Program-made: the position numbers and the translations under genes
Shown here: one piece after another, positions 13,737-26,300 of the stretch
Layout of the letters: the number at the start of each line of letters is the position of its first letter
Numbering within the stretch: position 1 is the stretch's first letter
Assembly: GCA_958299035.1 (NCBI GenBank)
Contig: CATQJL010000001.1
Coordinates: 22,241,433 to 22,305,432, forward strand
Reading direction: 5' to 3'
From: Cylicocyclus nassatus
Taxonomy: Eukaryota > Nematoda > Chromadorea > Rhabditida > Strongylidae
Length of the DNA stretch: 64,000 bases
Notes under the pieces: model-generated
The model's input: the letters and a program-made list of their open reading frames with translations, nothing else
What the model was told of the DNA's origin: nothing
Database searches by the model: none

Positions 13737-16700
13737 TTAAAATGCCTTCTTTCTCTTCCGAAAAATAGCAAGCGGCTGCGCAATTACGATTAAAAGGTAA
13801 CTTAAAGCATGGAAACTAGTATTACCATTTCAAATGCAGACAAAAGTAAATGAGGCAAAACACACCTGATGCTTTTCTACTATCCTTTTCGAACCGATTG
13901 CTAAATAGTCGTCTACATTCCTTCTGTTTTGGTAAATCCGCAGTAAACGAAGTTGGTGCAACCGTAGAAGGATAAATATCACAACCAGAACAGCCGTGCC
14001 AGGTAACAGTGCCAAAAGGCCTATCTAAAAAAAACTACTGGTTAAACGCATAGATTGATGCAAAAGCAAAAGTATGCCATATGAGAAACGATGCCGAATG
14101 CACTCGTTCGGTGCTCTTATCCAAAAAAAAGGTGCATGTGCACTGGATTTAGCTGTTATCAACCCCTTTCATCGCTAAATGTACTGCGGGGATGAGGCGC
14201 TAAGAAACTGCGAAGGTCGTAAGTCTTACTTTTCCAATTTTAGAAAAATTCACTACTCTTCAATAGCAGCAATAAATCAGATCTACCTTATGAGGAGTCG
14301 GTCAGGACTCAACTTAGCCTTACCAAACAAGATGTATATTCGAACTCGCCTTTGAAGACAGCGTCCTTGCAAATCTGCAGTGGGGATCAAACGTGGTAGG
14401 AAATTTTGGGGCCCCAACTAACAAGGGAATGGTCAGAAGTCGAAGTGGCCAAACCAAAGAAGCTGTATATCATTCGATGCAGTATAAAACGCTGACTTCG
14501 AATCTGTCTTCCTTAACTGCTTCCCTCTTCTGTGGACGAAGCTACAAGCGGTTTTATGGTGAAAAAATTATACATAAAAACAGCAAAATTGAGCACATTG
14601 TTGCACTTTTAGCTCGGCTTCTGGCTTCAAAAATTTTAAGTAAGCTAGCTGCATGTTTTGGCAAAGCATTGAGGCGAACGAGGCTCTGTACGGCTATATT
14701 TTCAACTTCAAGCATAATTTCTAAACAAAATAATGGTCTTTAATTGCTTATAACTTCGTCCGGAAAAGCGAAGCAGATAAAGAAGACAGATTTAGAGTCA
14801 GCGCTTCATGCTGCATCTAACGCTGCGCAGCTTGTCTGGAATGGCCACTTCGATTTCTGACCATTCTCCTGTAAGGCATTACCCAAGCGGCAGCGCAGGT
14901 GACTCACTAACGGCTGAGATATACGCCTCCAAACTGGACCCCAGGATCGTATTCGCATGGAATCATGGCGCAACCCAATCAGTATCGCGCGAGCCCACTG
15001 GTTGCACCATGAATCCATGCGAGATACGATCTTGGGATCCAGTTTCGAGGGGAATATCTCAGCCGTCAGAACACTACCTGAGCTGCCAGTTTGGCAATGC
15101 TTGGTTAAGGCCCAAAATTACTATCCACGTGAAATCCCCATATGTCCAGATTTGCCTGGACGCTGTTTTAAAGCTAATCTCAAATATGTTTACAATCTGC
15201 TGAGCTATTATCTAGGAGGAGTTATCAGCGTTTAAGAGTGTGGATTCGTCAAGTATTCTGTAGCACGGATTCCACGAAGAATGTTCAAAACCACTTATTT
15301 AGGCTTTTATTAGGTGTCTCTCTTGTAGTTAGTATACTCATAAGTGTAATTTCGCGCCCTCGTCTGCTTCTTAACAATTTTCATTCACTGAGACTTGAAT
15401 AATCCTCACATTCAAATGCTCATAACTCCTTTCAGAAAATCGTTCAACAGTAACAATATATGCTTTAAGTCAGCGTTTTAAGGCGAGTCCGATAATCTAC
15501 GGCTTGGCAGCTGGGTTAAGCTCGTTAGCCTGACACAAATGCTTATCTAAACTACTCCTTTGGACTGATTTAACGGTTTCAGGCATCACGGATGAATACC
15601 TACGACACAGAGTCGTTAGTCGTAGAAAATGCGTGATACCCACTGAAGGACCCGCAAATTGTAAGGCAATGGTGGAAATTAATAGGTACCAAACTACCGT
15701 ACTCACTTCTTTGACATCCGTAACTAACCGCTGCACCAGTCGATTTCTTTCACTGTGTGCTTTGGTATAAAGTTCATATCCTAGCATTCCTAATCCAGCT
15801 ATGAAGGCAGGAAATGCAATGGAGACTGCAAGGAAGGATCGCGACGCACCTAAAAAACTTTAATATTTGTGAGCTAACCATATGATAAAATTGTCATTGA
15901 TAAGGAGAAAAAACATAGTCAATCATTCATAGCACTGGGTATGAGGAAGACGAACGTAAGATCAAGGATGAAGAGTAAGAATCAGACATGACTTCATGTC
16001 AGTTAAGTGATATGAATTGCGAGGCCAGCTGATCATTTTGTATCCCTTTGTTCGTGCCAATGTGCCTGTCAGGGAGGAGCGGTAGACTGACAAAGCAACA
16101 GGAATAAAAGGAGCCATATTTTGAAAAAATAAAAGCAGAAAATTTAACGACACAATGCAAAATCTGTTACAAATGTTGCAGATTCGGTCAACTGCGAGAC
16201 GGGATAAATTGGCCCGTCTCTCCCGGAGAAATCCCTGCTCAGGAATGAGCGTTAGATGTATTATTGTGCGATTATTTCTGCAAACACAAAAATCCAACCG
16301 CCCAGAGTGATGAGTAAGGCTCAATGTTGCAATCGAATCGAATAATTCGTTAGTCGCGCCGCCTACGTCCGCCTCTTGAATCTTGAAAAGAAGTCAGTCA
16401 ATGATACAAGTCATCCAATCACAGATTAGGCGACTAAACCACACACTGTCTAACAATCTTTGAGCTTGTTCTTCTCACTTCGATAGATGAAAAATGAGAT
16501 AAAGCGCATGCATATGCGTAGCGTCAAGGCAATCTAACTTGGATAAGGAATAACATTCGAGGATAATCATATCTTTAACAGGAAATTTCAGATTCAGCTG
16601 TTGATTAGGACGAAACTGATATAACAAAAAAGCAGCAGAAAGGAGGCATCTTTGCAGTCTGCACCAGTATATGACCAAATGTATAGTGAGTTTATTTTAT

Positions 16701-17261
16701 GAAACACAAATAGTGAGAGAAATGTGATCACAATGTTTAAAGATGAAGAAACAGTAACATAAATTGACCAGAGTTCATTTTCTGCAGACCCTGTTGATGT
16801 ATTGTTTTGCACTATAGAACATGATTTGCAGACTAGACGAGATTTTGTAAGTAGATAAAAGACAATAGTCTAGAAGAACAAGTTTTATTTCTTAAGTGAA
16901 GTGAAAACGTTTCCATTCGATTGGGCCCTATACGTGTGATTGTTGCCACATCATGATCTTACAGATCAGAAATTCTAAGAGAATACCTGCTTGTATATAA
17001 TAATCAATTTACCCCATTCTAATGCGCCAAAGTCTTACTTATGGAATAAAGGTCTGATTTTTTGGAAAATTATAAGACGGTATTGTGGAACAGAAACTAG
17101 AGCGCAAGGAATTGATATATAATTAAGAAGTTTGCCTCACCTTGGTCTCTGTAGATGAGCATCCATTCCTCGTCATTGATTCCATCTGATTTATGAGATC
17201 GCCGGATGCAGTCGTCATGAAAGTTTTCTTTTTCGCTCTGCAAGCACAAATCTGCAGCAGT
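13737..17261 (-). CDS. Two-pass membrane protein, TMEM186-like topology, partial model
   Basis: Minus-strand exons in transcript order are 17261-17141, 15849-15707, 14024-13866 and possibly 13775-13737. Phases match at the first two junctions (1 and 0). Exon 1 ends in a DEEWMLIYRDQ segment. Exon 2 opens with a hydrophobic helix (SFLAVSIAFPAFIAGLGML) and then GYELYTKAHSERNRL. Exon 3 has a second helix (LLALLPGTAVLVVIFILL) followed by RLLRIYQNRRNVDDYLAI. An acidic W-x-x-YR segment, helix, loop, helix, then a basic (R)IY-x-N tail is the layout of TMEM186, a mitochondrial complex I assembly factor. The match is by topology and a few residues only. The 5-prime exon and start are not found. The last exon is one of two options: in phase it gives a short tail ending in KKAF, while another frame (ACYFSEEKEG...) needs a different donor. 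Exon 2 also reads on in frame through its donor to 15497. Confidence 0.5.
14407..14875. mobile_element. MITE, TAACAAGGGAATGG family, copy 2
   Basis: The left end is TAACAAGGGAATGGTCAGAA and the right end is TTCTGACCATTCTCCTGTAA. The same GAAGTGGCC-type segments follow inward, with the inner TCATAAC-type module shared with other copies. It lies in an intron of the minus-strand membrane-protein gene and is noncoding. Confidence 0.75.
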
Positions 17262-17687
17262 CTGCAGAAAAACAGTATGATTTATAGAACGGCGATGAGG
17301 GACCGCATTCTGGCGGTACCTTTTATAATTCCTTCTCTAGAGGGATCTATCCTATCGATTCGCAAACACCTGGTGCAACATCATTACTATAGATCAGCAA
17401 GTAAGACTCAGATAAATTGTTGATGGTTCACATTTCCAAAGTTTTCTATTCAAGCACTGACCACTGACGGATGCGAAAAACCAAAAAGTTGGCCAACGAA
17501 GAAAATCACCTGGTTTGGCACAACAACGTAGAGTCTTCAAAATAAACAATAAGCGAAGCAAAAAAAAAATTAGATTATGAAAAATAACTTCATTTGTAGA
17601 CAGGAGGCCGATCAAAAGTACCGCACAAGCACAGAAATACCACGGTAAGCAAGAGTATCAAGGTAGCGAAATTCTTAACTGTACTTA

Positions 17688-18077
17688 TTGAGAACATCGA
17701 AACCTCACAATGTTCAGGCACCCCCAAAAGCCGAAAAGGTGCTGAGCAGTGGCGCTAAAGCGCAGATCCTACAAGATCCTACAATGGCGCTTGAAAGGGG
17801 TGTACGCCAAGTTGTTAAAAAGATAAGCTCCAAAGACAATCGCAAAGAAAAGGAACTTGCAAATAATAGGTTGAGCAAACCTAAACAAATAGCAAGAAAA
17901 GTTTTAAGTTTAAAAAACTATATTAACAGGAAGTACTTTTCGAAAGAAGCGTGGACCACTACCTTAATAAAAGCTCTTGAAACGCTACTAGAACGGGATG
18001 CAAGAAAAAATTTTGCCGAAACAGAGAAACAGGAAGAAAAACTAGTCAAAATGTTGATCAAAACACTACCTCTGTAA
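17688..18077 (+). CDS. Unassigned lysine-rich open frame
   Basis: An open frame of about 128 codons with no ATG at its left edge (it begins at TTG). The residues are strongly basic and helical in character, with K/E-rich runs such as KKISSKDNRKEKELANN and NFAETEKQEEKLVKML. There is no membrane segment. I do not recognise a family. It could be an exon or a relic of a transposon protein. The composition is more protein-like than most chance frames here, but no splice partner was found. Confidence 0.3.
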   Translation: MRTSKPHNVQAPPKAEKVLSSGAKAQILQDPTMALERGVRQVVKKISSKDNRKEKELANNRLSKPKQIARKVLSLKNYINRKYFSKEAWTTTLIKALETLLERDARKNFAETEKQEEKLVKMLIKTLPL

Positions 18078-18738
18078 GAAATCCTTTCACTCTCTCCCAT
18101 ATATTCTTCAGTGTAGACGAAAATCCGCTTGAACTAAAATGACGTCGACTGGGATAACATGCCTCTCGCTGGACAAATCGAGCAAGGAGCATACACGTAT
18201 TCGACTGAAACTGAAATCGGTGGTGTTAATGCATTCAAGCGGAGAAAACCGCGCTAGAGAAACCGCGAATTCAATGCAAGAAAACATAGTGACAATGCAT
18301 GATGAATATTTTTGTATTCTTGTGAACTTCGATAAAGAGGACGCGCGCTGCGTTTATCCGTTCCAACGGATTTAGGCGAATCATCGCACGCAGGGAAGGA
18401 CGCTTTTGCGTACGCTGTCAACTCTCTCAGATCACGCGATTTCGTCTCTCCTACAGTCTCCTGTCTCTCACAACATTCTATCTATCTTATCAGGACGCAA
18501 GTTTCTGTTTTCTGTTCTTCCGGTTTCTGCGCGTGAACTGCCCATACTGTTGCGACTGACTGCGCCTAAAACAATTATTGCGATTATGTCTGAACTTGTC
18601 ATACTCTTCAGGTCCACAACAGAAGCGCTCATGATGAACGCGCCCACATACAATCTGTAGGGAGAGAGAACACCCATTTTGGCCAGCGTCTCCCCAAAAT
18701 AAAACTGAACCAGGGCTCAAAATGCCGCGCATCCGCTT

Positions 18739-18854
18739 GGCTAAGGCCTCGCGCAGAGTTCACCCGGCTTGATCGTCGCGATTCCGCTACAAGACAAGTG
18801 TTACGAGTTCATGCCGATCTTCTTGCATTTCGGTTGTGTTTTCTAACACGACTA
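18739..18854. repeat. Relic of GCCTCG-ended foldback family
   Basis: The segment from about 18745 (GGCCTCGCGCAGAGTTCACC, then TCGTCGCGATTCC) resembles the left arm of the foldback at 30519, which reads GCCTCGGGCAGAGCTCACG. Only weak traces of a right arm are seen just after 19560. The larger foldback at 18855-19533 appears to sit inside it. Confidence 0.4.
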
Positions 18855-19533
18855 CCCTGCAGACGCGACAACGCTGGGGCGTCAATAATTGCCTGACGAG
18901 TTCCCGAGCTAGTGTTTTCCAGTGTTTTCTTTGCTTATTCTGTGCTTTTTAGGTGATTCGTCGCTGATAAAGAAGAAAAGAGTGAGTTAGAGAGTAGTTT
19001 CTGTTTTCTGAAAAGTTCTATCATTGCATATTCCCAGATATCCCACATGGAAGCAGTTCGCATCAGCTTCTTGCCTTTCTTTGTCACTTCATGTCTCTTT
19101 CTTCTTGTGAGGTACTTCTTTGAATGCTAATGGGTTTCTACGATTGACTAATTGTCTTTATCACATGAAGTACTTAATTAGAATGCTATTTCTTGTAGAT
19201 GAAAGCCGAAGTTGCAGCAGGACAAGCCAAGTAGCGTTCAAAGAAACGCCTCACAAGAAGGAGGAGGTTTGAAAGAAGAAGTGACAGAAGAAAAGGAAAT
19301 GACAAAAAAAATAGACAAGAAGCTGACGCGAAATGCTTCCACGTGGATATCTGTGAATATGCGATGATAGAACTTCTCAGAAAACAGAAACTACTCTTTA
19401 ACTTACCCTTTTCCTCTTTATTAGCAACGAATCATCTAAAAAGCATGAAATAAGCAAGGAAAACACTGGAAAACACTAGCTCGGGAACTCGCAAGGCATT
19501 TATTGACGTCCCAGCGTTGTCGCGTCTGCAGGG
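18855..19533. mobile_element. Large foldback element, arms of about 270-320 bp
   Basis: The left arm runs from CCCTGCAGACGCGACAACGC (18855) to about 19125. The right arm runs from about 19215 to GCGTTGTCGCGTCTGCAGGG (ending 19533). The arms match over their whole length with scattered substitutions and small indels, separated by only about 90 bp. There is no gene. Transcribed across, it would give a long imperfect hairpin RNA. Confidence 0.85.
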
Positions 19534-20302
19534 ACACTATATTAAGCAGGAAATCTACTCGACTGTAAATGACAGTTTTTGTGGAACAAGCGGTGATTAC
19601 TAGTATAGGGCGCGCACTAAATTTTGTGCCGCGCGATCACTCTCCGGTTTAAGGCACGGGGGGGGGGGAGGTAGAGGGGGGGGGAGAGCAGATACAGACT
19701 CGACGCCATAAATAACAATGCACAAAATTCTGGGTCATGTACTGCTCACGCACGCTACGGCACCGCTTCGCGAAATATTCGCGCCATCGTAGCTGATCGT
19801 TCTAGTACCCCGTCATTTACTGCGCCACTCCCGCTCACATTTCTGACCCGGTTAACAGGTGAATAATGGCGCCTGCCTAAGGCTTCTGAGCTTTTCGTCA
19901 CGAAATCTTTCATGTTTTACGGGGATGTAGTGCACCATGGAATCACATCCTTCAAGGCTTCCAAAAGAGTTCAAGAAAAAGGAAGATAAAGCACCACTCA
20001 GAGCTCATGAGGAAAAGCGAAAGCAAGCGATGTCTACGAGTAATTTTCAGCTTGTCTAGACGAGTTGGCAGCGGCGCAGGGAACCTCCTAGGGAGCGCCA
20101 AATTAGCGATCAGCGAATATCTGTGCTGGTGCATTGCAGGTACGTTATATCGATTCTGTTTTAACTTGGCGGGGAGTTTTATAAGTACTAGCTCATCTAA
20201 TAGTCTTTCGAAATCTTCCTGTACGTTGTGTTCTTTTTTGTATCTTGCAACCTGCAGAAGTTTCTTCCCAATAATATCCCAGAATGATCTTATTTATTGC
20301 AG

Positions 20303-23300
20303 ATGCTCTTGGTACCCGAAGATGATAATGGTGAAACTGTCTGTGTTGCTCGGTCGCCTATTCATGTTAGAATGCGCTATCTTAGGAAAGTCTACTTCAT
20401 ATTAGCACTGCAACAGTTTCTGCTAGGAACAAGTGAGCTTCATTTTCCATCTTTCTAAAGTCCATTCATAACTTTCAGTACGTGATATTCTAAATTAATT
20501 TTTGACTCCGATCTACCAATGCAAAGTATTGGATTTTCCTTGATATTGACCGGACACTGGGCATATTAGGGTAGTGTTTGGGATAGACACCGCCACCGTA
20601 GGCAGAGCAAGGTTAGTGTGCACTATCGCGGGTAGAGGAACGAACGTCTCAATTAGGCATCGCCTCCGCGGGCTGCTGGTCCTTTCGTCCTACTGTTGTG
20701 CATCGGGTTGGGACCAGTGGTTCGCGGAGGCGGTGCCTAATTGAGGTGTTCGTTCCTCCGTCCCACTATCGCAGACATCTTTGGCACGCGCATAGATGAT
20801 CCCCTTGATCCACTTCGCCTTCGGTCAGGCCTGCGATCTGACCAATGCGAGGATCAAGTGAAACAAGTACAGGGTTGGGGGAAAGTCCTTGAACAGTTTT
20901 TGATGTCCTTGTATGTTCAGCTTTTCCACAAATTTTTGTACGCTAGTTATATGTCTTTGCTTCTTATACTCTTGAGTACAAGTCCTCAAAAAACTAAACT
21001 GTTAGCTTTTTTCCTATCGGATATATGCCTTCTGGAATGGAGCGAGCATTGGTGGAGAAGATGCACGAGGAGAGGATGGCTGACCAGCAAATTGCGCGGG
21101 CTCCCCAAAATTTGATCAGGGTCTTTTCCACCATGCGTCGTTTCCAGGATATGAACAGCACCCAGGACTGTTGTATGAGTGGTGAATTGGCTACCGCGGG
21201 CAGTAACGAAATTCTGAAAATCGTTCGCCAACGCCTTTGTCGCAATCCTCGGCGAAGCTTGATTGAGCTGGCTTCAAAGCTGTCCATCTTTGGCGGGACA
21301 CTCTCCGACATCGTCAGAGAGGGCCTTGCGATGAAGATTTTCAGGATGCTAAAATTTCATGCTTTTTGGGAGGACACGAAGCTGAGCTGACTGCGCAGAT
21401 GCCATCGACTGCTTGAACGTCTCTCCAAGGCACGCCATAGAACGGCACTCTTTTCTGACGATAAAATTTTTATCGTAAAACAGGTTTTCAATCTCCAAAA
21501 CACCAGAATCATATCCTAGTCGCTGTGAGAAGCCATTAGCAGGGGTTGTCTCGCCAAAGGAGAGCCTCATCCGGTTTTTCTAATGGTTTGGGTGGCGATC
21601 ACTTCCGGCGGCAAGATGCCACTGATCTGAGCCCTCAGGGCATCAAGGTGGACGCTGCTACGTAATTGGATAACATTTCCGGAGAAGCAACTGATGCCCT
21701 AGACCAATATCCATTTTGCAGGGAAAGATTGGTGTTTCCAGCAAGTACCGCACCTGCGCACGCAGCGAAGGTCGTTCAACCGCTCCAAAGCGACTTTAAG
21801 GTCTTCACTACTCTTGCGGAATGGCCTCCGTTTTCGCCCAATTTGAATCCCCTCGACTATAGCGTCTGGTCAGTTCTTTAGGCCAAAGCCTGCACTCACC
21901 CACGCAAGCCAGTGGAGTTTCTGCGACCTGCTCTTCAGAAAGCGTTGGAAGAAATCGACGTGAAGCATTTTCGTGCCACCATGGACAGCGTTCCCAAGCG
22001 TTTCCGAGCTTGTACTCGCGCCAGACGAAGAATCTTCGATTGTAAAGCCAGTTTTGTGTAGCAGACAGTTAAGTAAACATTACCCATTGATTTCAAGTAA
22101 TCATCTTGCCTAGCTTCATCATTACGTGAAAAATACCGTATTCAAAGACTTTTCCCAACCTTCTACATCCGCTGCGTTATTGGTCAGTTTGCTGATTTGA
22201 CCATTAGCGAAGTGGATCAAGTGAATCAAGTGAGTCAACTATGCCACGAGCTTTTTCGTGCTGTCGCAACCGCTTGCTCTTGTTGCGCTTGTGTAGGGGA
22301 CTAGCTGTCGCCGTAGTCTCCTCCCGCAAGGCAGCAGCCGGTACAAATCCGTACCGCCTATAATGTGTGGAGCTGCGGGGTCCGTCGCAGAGTCTACGTG
22401 GGACCACCACTTTTCGGTGACATATGGTCCGCTGCCCGCTGCGCTTCGGTAACCTAATCTACGGAGCGATCCGGATGCGATCGAAATGATGATAGCGTTG
22501 CATAGCTATTCCACCATCTATAGATATGTGATGGCGACAAATACTTATAGCGCTGCAACAACCCCTCCTTCCTTCCAACTCTCTCCCCCCTCATCATCTG
22601 TGGCGGGAGGAGGAGGTGTGCCCAGTGCGTCTCGAGACACTGCTGGAAGAGCGATGAGAGCGATAGGGATCGGCCATACTATTTCAGATGATTCCTGCGA
22701 TTCCTATGATTCCCGCACAGTTTAGGGGCCGCTTAAACGAGCGCGTTCTGCGTTTGTCATTTGGTGCCGCGTAAGGCAAAATCGAATGACTCAGTATCAG
22801 ATCTTGCGTTTCACAGAAAACAAGTGTTGCTTTTACTACATTTACAAGTTATGTCGCCAGCGTGTATGCAATGAATGTTGTTGAATGCTCAGCACCAGGC
22901 GTGCTGTCTAAGTTTTGTGAAGGCTGTGTTTTTTTGTTTACTCCCTTTTTTTGTTTTGTTTTTTTGTCGCAAGCAACTCTGTGGTAATGCATCTTGTTCT
23001 CATAGCGAAATGATGCAGCGTTGTGTTGCTATGACGGAACCTTTTCATAACCTTCCCAATTCCGCTATTTCATATGCCATCGTGTGTACAAAACGCTTCT
23101 CTTGCTTTGCTGGAGTCTTTGCTCTTTGCTTTGCTTTGCTGGAGTCACGACATAAAGTTGTAAATGTAGAGAGAGCTAACATCACGACATGAAGTTGTTA
23201 TGCTGCAAATCGCGACATAAAGTTGTAAATGTAGAGAGAGCAAACATCACGACTTAAAGTTGTTATGCAAATCACAACCTAGAGTTGTAAATGTAGTGAA

Positions 23301-26300
23301 AGCAACACTTGTTTTCGGTGAAACGCAAGATCTGAAACAGGTGTATCGTTCGTTAAAACCTCTAAAACATCTTAATATTGATAACGAGGTGTGAATATGC
23401 CTACAATTAGAAATAAGGACGTTCACAGCAAAATACTGAGTCATTCGATTTTGCCTTACGCGGCACCAAATGACAAACGCAGAACGCGCTCGTTTAAGCG
23501 GCGCCTAAACTGTGCGGGGATCATAGAACTGTGCGGGAATCATAGGAATCGCGGCAATCATCTGGAATAGTATGGCCGATCCCATAAAGATTGGGCAGGT
23601 TCACACCGCGCTCAAACCGGTGTGTACCCGCCGGTATCTTCTGCTGCTACCCGCCCGTATTCTCCTGAGGTCATTCAAAGTTGTTTGACCTGCGCCAGTA
23701 CTGAGACAGCGCCGACCAAGCAATGCGGTCCCAGCGCTGCTAAAACGCTACCGGAAATCCTGATAACATTTTCCACCAATACTCGGTAGGTCTCTCTGGG
23801 CGGAGATGCCAAATCTCGCTATCTTGCATAGCTGTCGTTTTCGTCTTCTTCTGGCGTCCTTATGTATGTATCCGTTTTTTCTCTGAACTTTTGTAACATG
23901 CTGTCACCAAATGGAAAGTTCTCTTGCTGCTGCTTTTTCTTTGGAGAAAAGGTATTTTTCGATGCTTTTTTTGTTCCTTAGAAAAGGACGTATGCAGGCG
24001 CTTTTAACAACTCGAGCCCCAACATGTTTTTGTTGTGGATCTTGCTCAAACTCGGTATAGAGGGTTATTCGAGCCGCTGATTCCGAACACCATATTTATT
24101 TCGCGCGGTAGCGTCACTCTCTGGGGTTACGGTGGGTATACGGTAGGGGAATCATGGATTTCGCTGAAACTTGGCTCAGAGGGGCTATTCGACATGCTGA
24201 TTACCATGATTACCAATATCATATTCTACATTTTGGAGCCTTTTGGGTTCCTTCATACTACGCCGCGCACGCCGCGTACGCCGCTGCAGCGCAATGGAAA
24301 TATGCTCACGGCAGCAGAGCTCCACTTTTTTCAAATGTATCGCTATATTTGCTGCACATTCGTGTCCCTCAATGGTGTTCCTTCACATTATGCATTTCTT
24401 CCTTTCTTTTGCTTTGTTTATCCTGTCTATTCTTTGTCTACATCAATGATTGATGGAAGAATGACTTAGGTTGTTGTGCTCCCTCTACTTTTGAGTTTCA
24501 CATTTTGTATCGTAACTGACTGCACATTGCGTCATCTGGTTGTATATTGGTAGTATATGGTTGTATGGTTGTATGTTGTATCTGGTTGTATATTTGCGCT
24601 GTTAACATCTCCTTACAAACACATAACTGGATGAAAAGGATTTCTCTTCTTCATACTGTTAGACTGCCATTGCAAATTTGATGCGCCGTTGTTGCCGCAG
24701 TCTGTTTTCTTCGCTCACAAAACATCATTCAAGTTTCGCGCTTACTTCAGCTACATTATACAGTCGATGCGGCAAAAAAAGACTCGGTGGTTCTGCTATT
24801 TCTTTGGGTATTAACGTCACTCCATACTCGAAAACATACATCAAAAAAGTGGAGCTTTGCTGCCGTGAGCACATTTCCATTGCGCTGCAGCGGCGTACGC
24901 GGCGTGCGCGGCGTAGTATGAAGGAACCCTTTCAAGAAATTATGGCAGTTGTGGTGCAGAGGTGCAAAATCTTAGTTCTGTCTGGCAATTTGATCACGAT
25001 TACCATACTCTCCTTGCGTTTTGGGCCTTTTTCGCAGAGTTACGGTAGGTATATGGCAGTGGCGGTCCCAGGATTTGGGATCGCGGGCGGCGCGGGGGGG
25101 GGGGGCAAAAATTTCTTCCAAATGAAGGTGCGTGGCGCTGGCCACGCATTCCGAAAATTTTTTTGGTATGCTTCCCAACATTTTTGCGGGCCCCTAACCC
25201 CGAAATTTCAAAAAATTTTTTTTACAAGGATTTGATTCTTTAAAATATTCAAAAAATTGTTTTAATTATTTACAAGAATAAACAAGTCACTTGCACATTT
25301 TTATAATCCATGTAAGTAATTTGTAAAAATTTCACGACCCATTCTCGCCCCCACCCCCCTCTCGGTCCGTCGATGGTATATGGTAGGGGTAAAAATCATA
25401 GACCCCTGAAACCTTGGGCAGGGTGGGGAGTACCTGAAATGCTGATCACGAGTATTGTGCTCATTTCTGATGATAAAGGCATTCGTGCGGTGTAGGGTTC
25501 GCACGACCGTAATGCTCCCAATGCTTTCCATACATGGTCACCGCCGGGCTCAATACAACCTTGTGGCTTTTGCCTAAGCAAAGCACAAGGAAGAAAAGAT
25601 TTGCCGTTAAATGACTCTTGGGACAGGTTATTAGGGCGGCGCTGGAGACCGCCTCTGCGAAAAGATCGTCTCCCCATTTCGTGAATATCTGGAGATCTAA
25701 ATTGGTCAAGGCGAAAAAATGTTCATCAAAACCTTGCTACTCACCGTAACTTCCTTATAATGCGTTATGGCAGCGTGCAAGCATTTTATCACAATAAACA
25801 TGCCTGTAAATCCTTCTAGGGCAATCGTGAGCTAACCTGAAGCTTCGACCCGTCTACCGTTTACCCACCTAACCCAAGAAAATGGAGCTGTCTTACGAAA
25901 TTACTGTGGTATCCATATACAGCGCGCCAAATGACCCCTCTAGACGAAGTTTAGAGCAGATCCGTGGTCTCGACCTCAGAAAGATATACGTATAGGCGCA
26001 TAGCGCATACGTTCATAGCACGCAAAGACTGCGGACGTATCAGCGTCTCTCTGATCCAGCGCTTTGTCGTGTCTCTTATTGCTTTCTCTCCCAGCGCGAA
26101 CTATCTCGGTCGGACGTAATGGCGTCCAGTCTCTGCGTGTCATGTACCGACGATACCATAACTCCAGAGAATACCTCATTGTGCGGAGCGAGTATGATTC
26201 TCATAATCTGCATGTCGAATAACCCCCTACGGACCGAATTCAGCCAGATGCATGATTTTAGCCCCTTACCGTGCACCTACCGTAACCATGCGGGAGGTCT

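Noticed and set aside
15962..16324. 120-codon minus-strand frame as an exon of the membrane-protein gene
   Set aside because: It lies between two exons that already join in phase, lacks good splice sites and has no protein-like features.
24678..25235. 185-codon plus-strand open frame
   Set aside because: It is formed by the right arm of a foldback plus the G-run repeat; the glycine run comes from poly-G.
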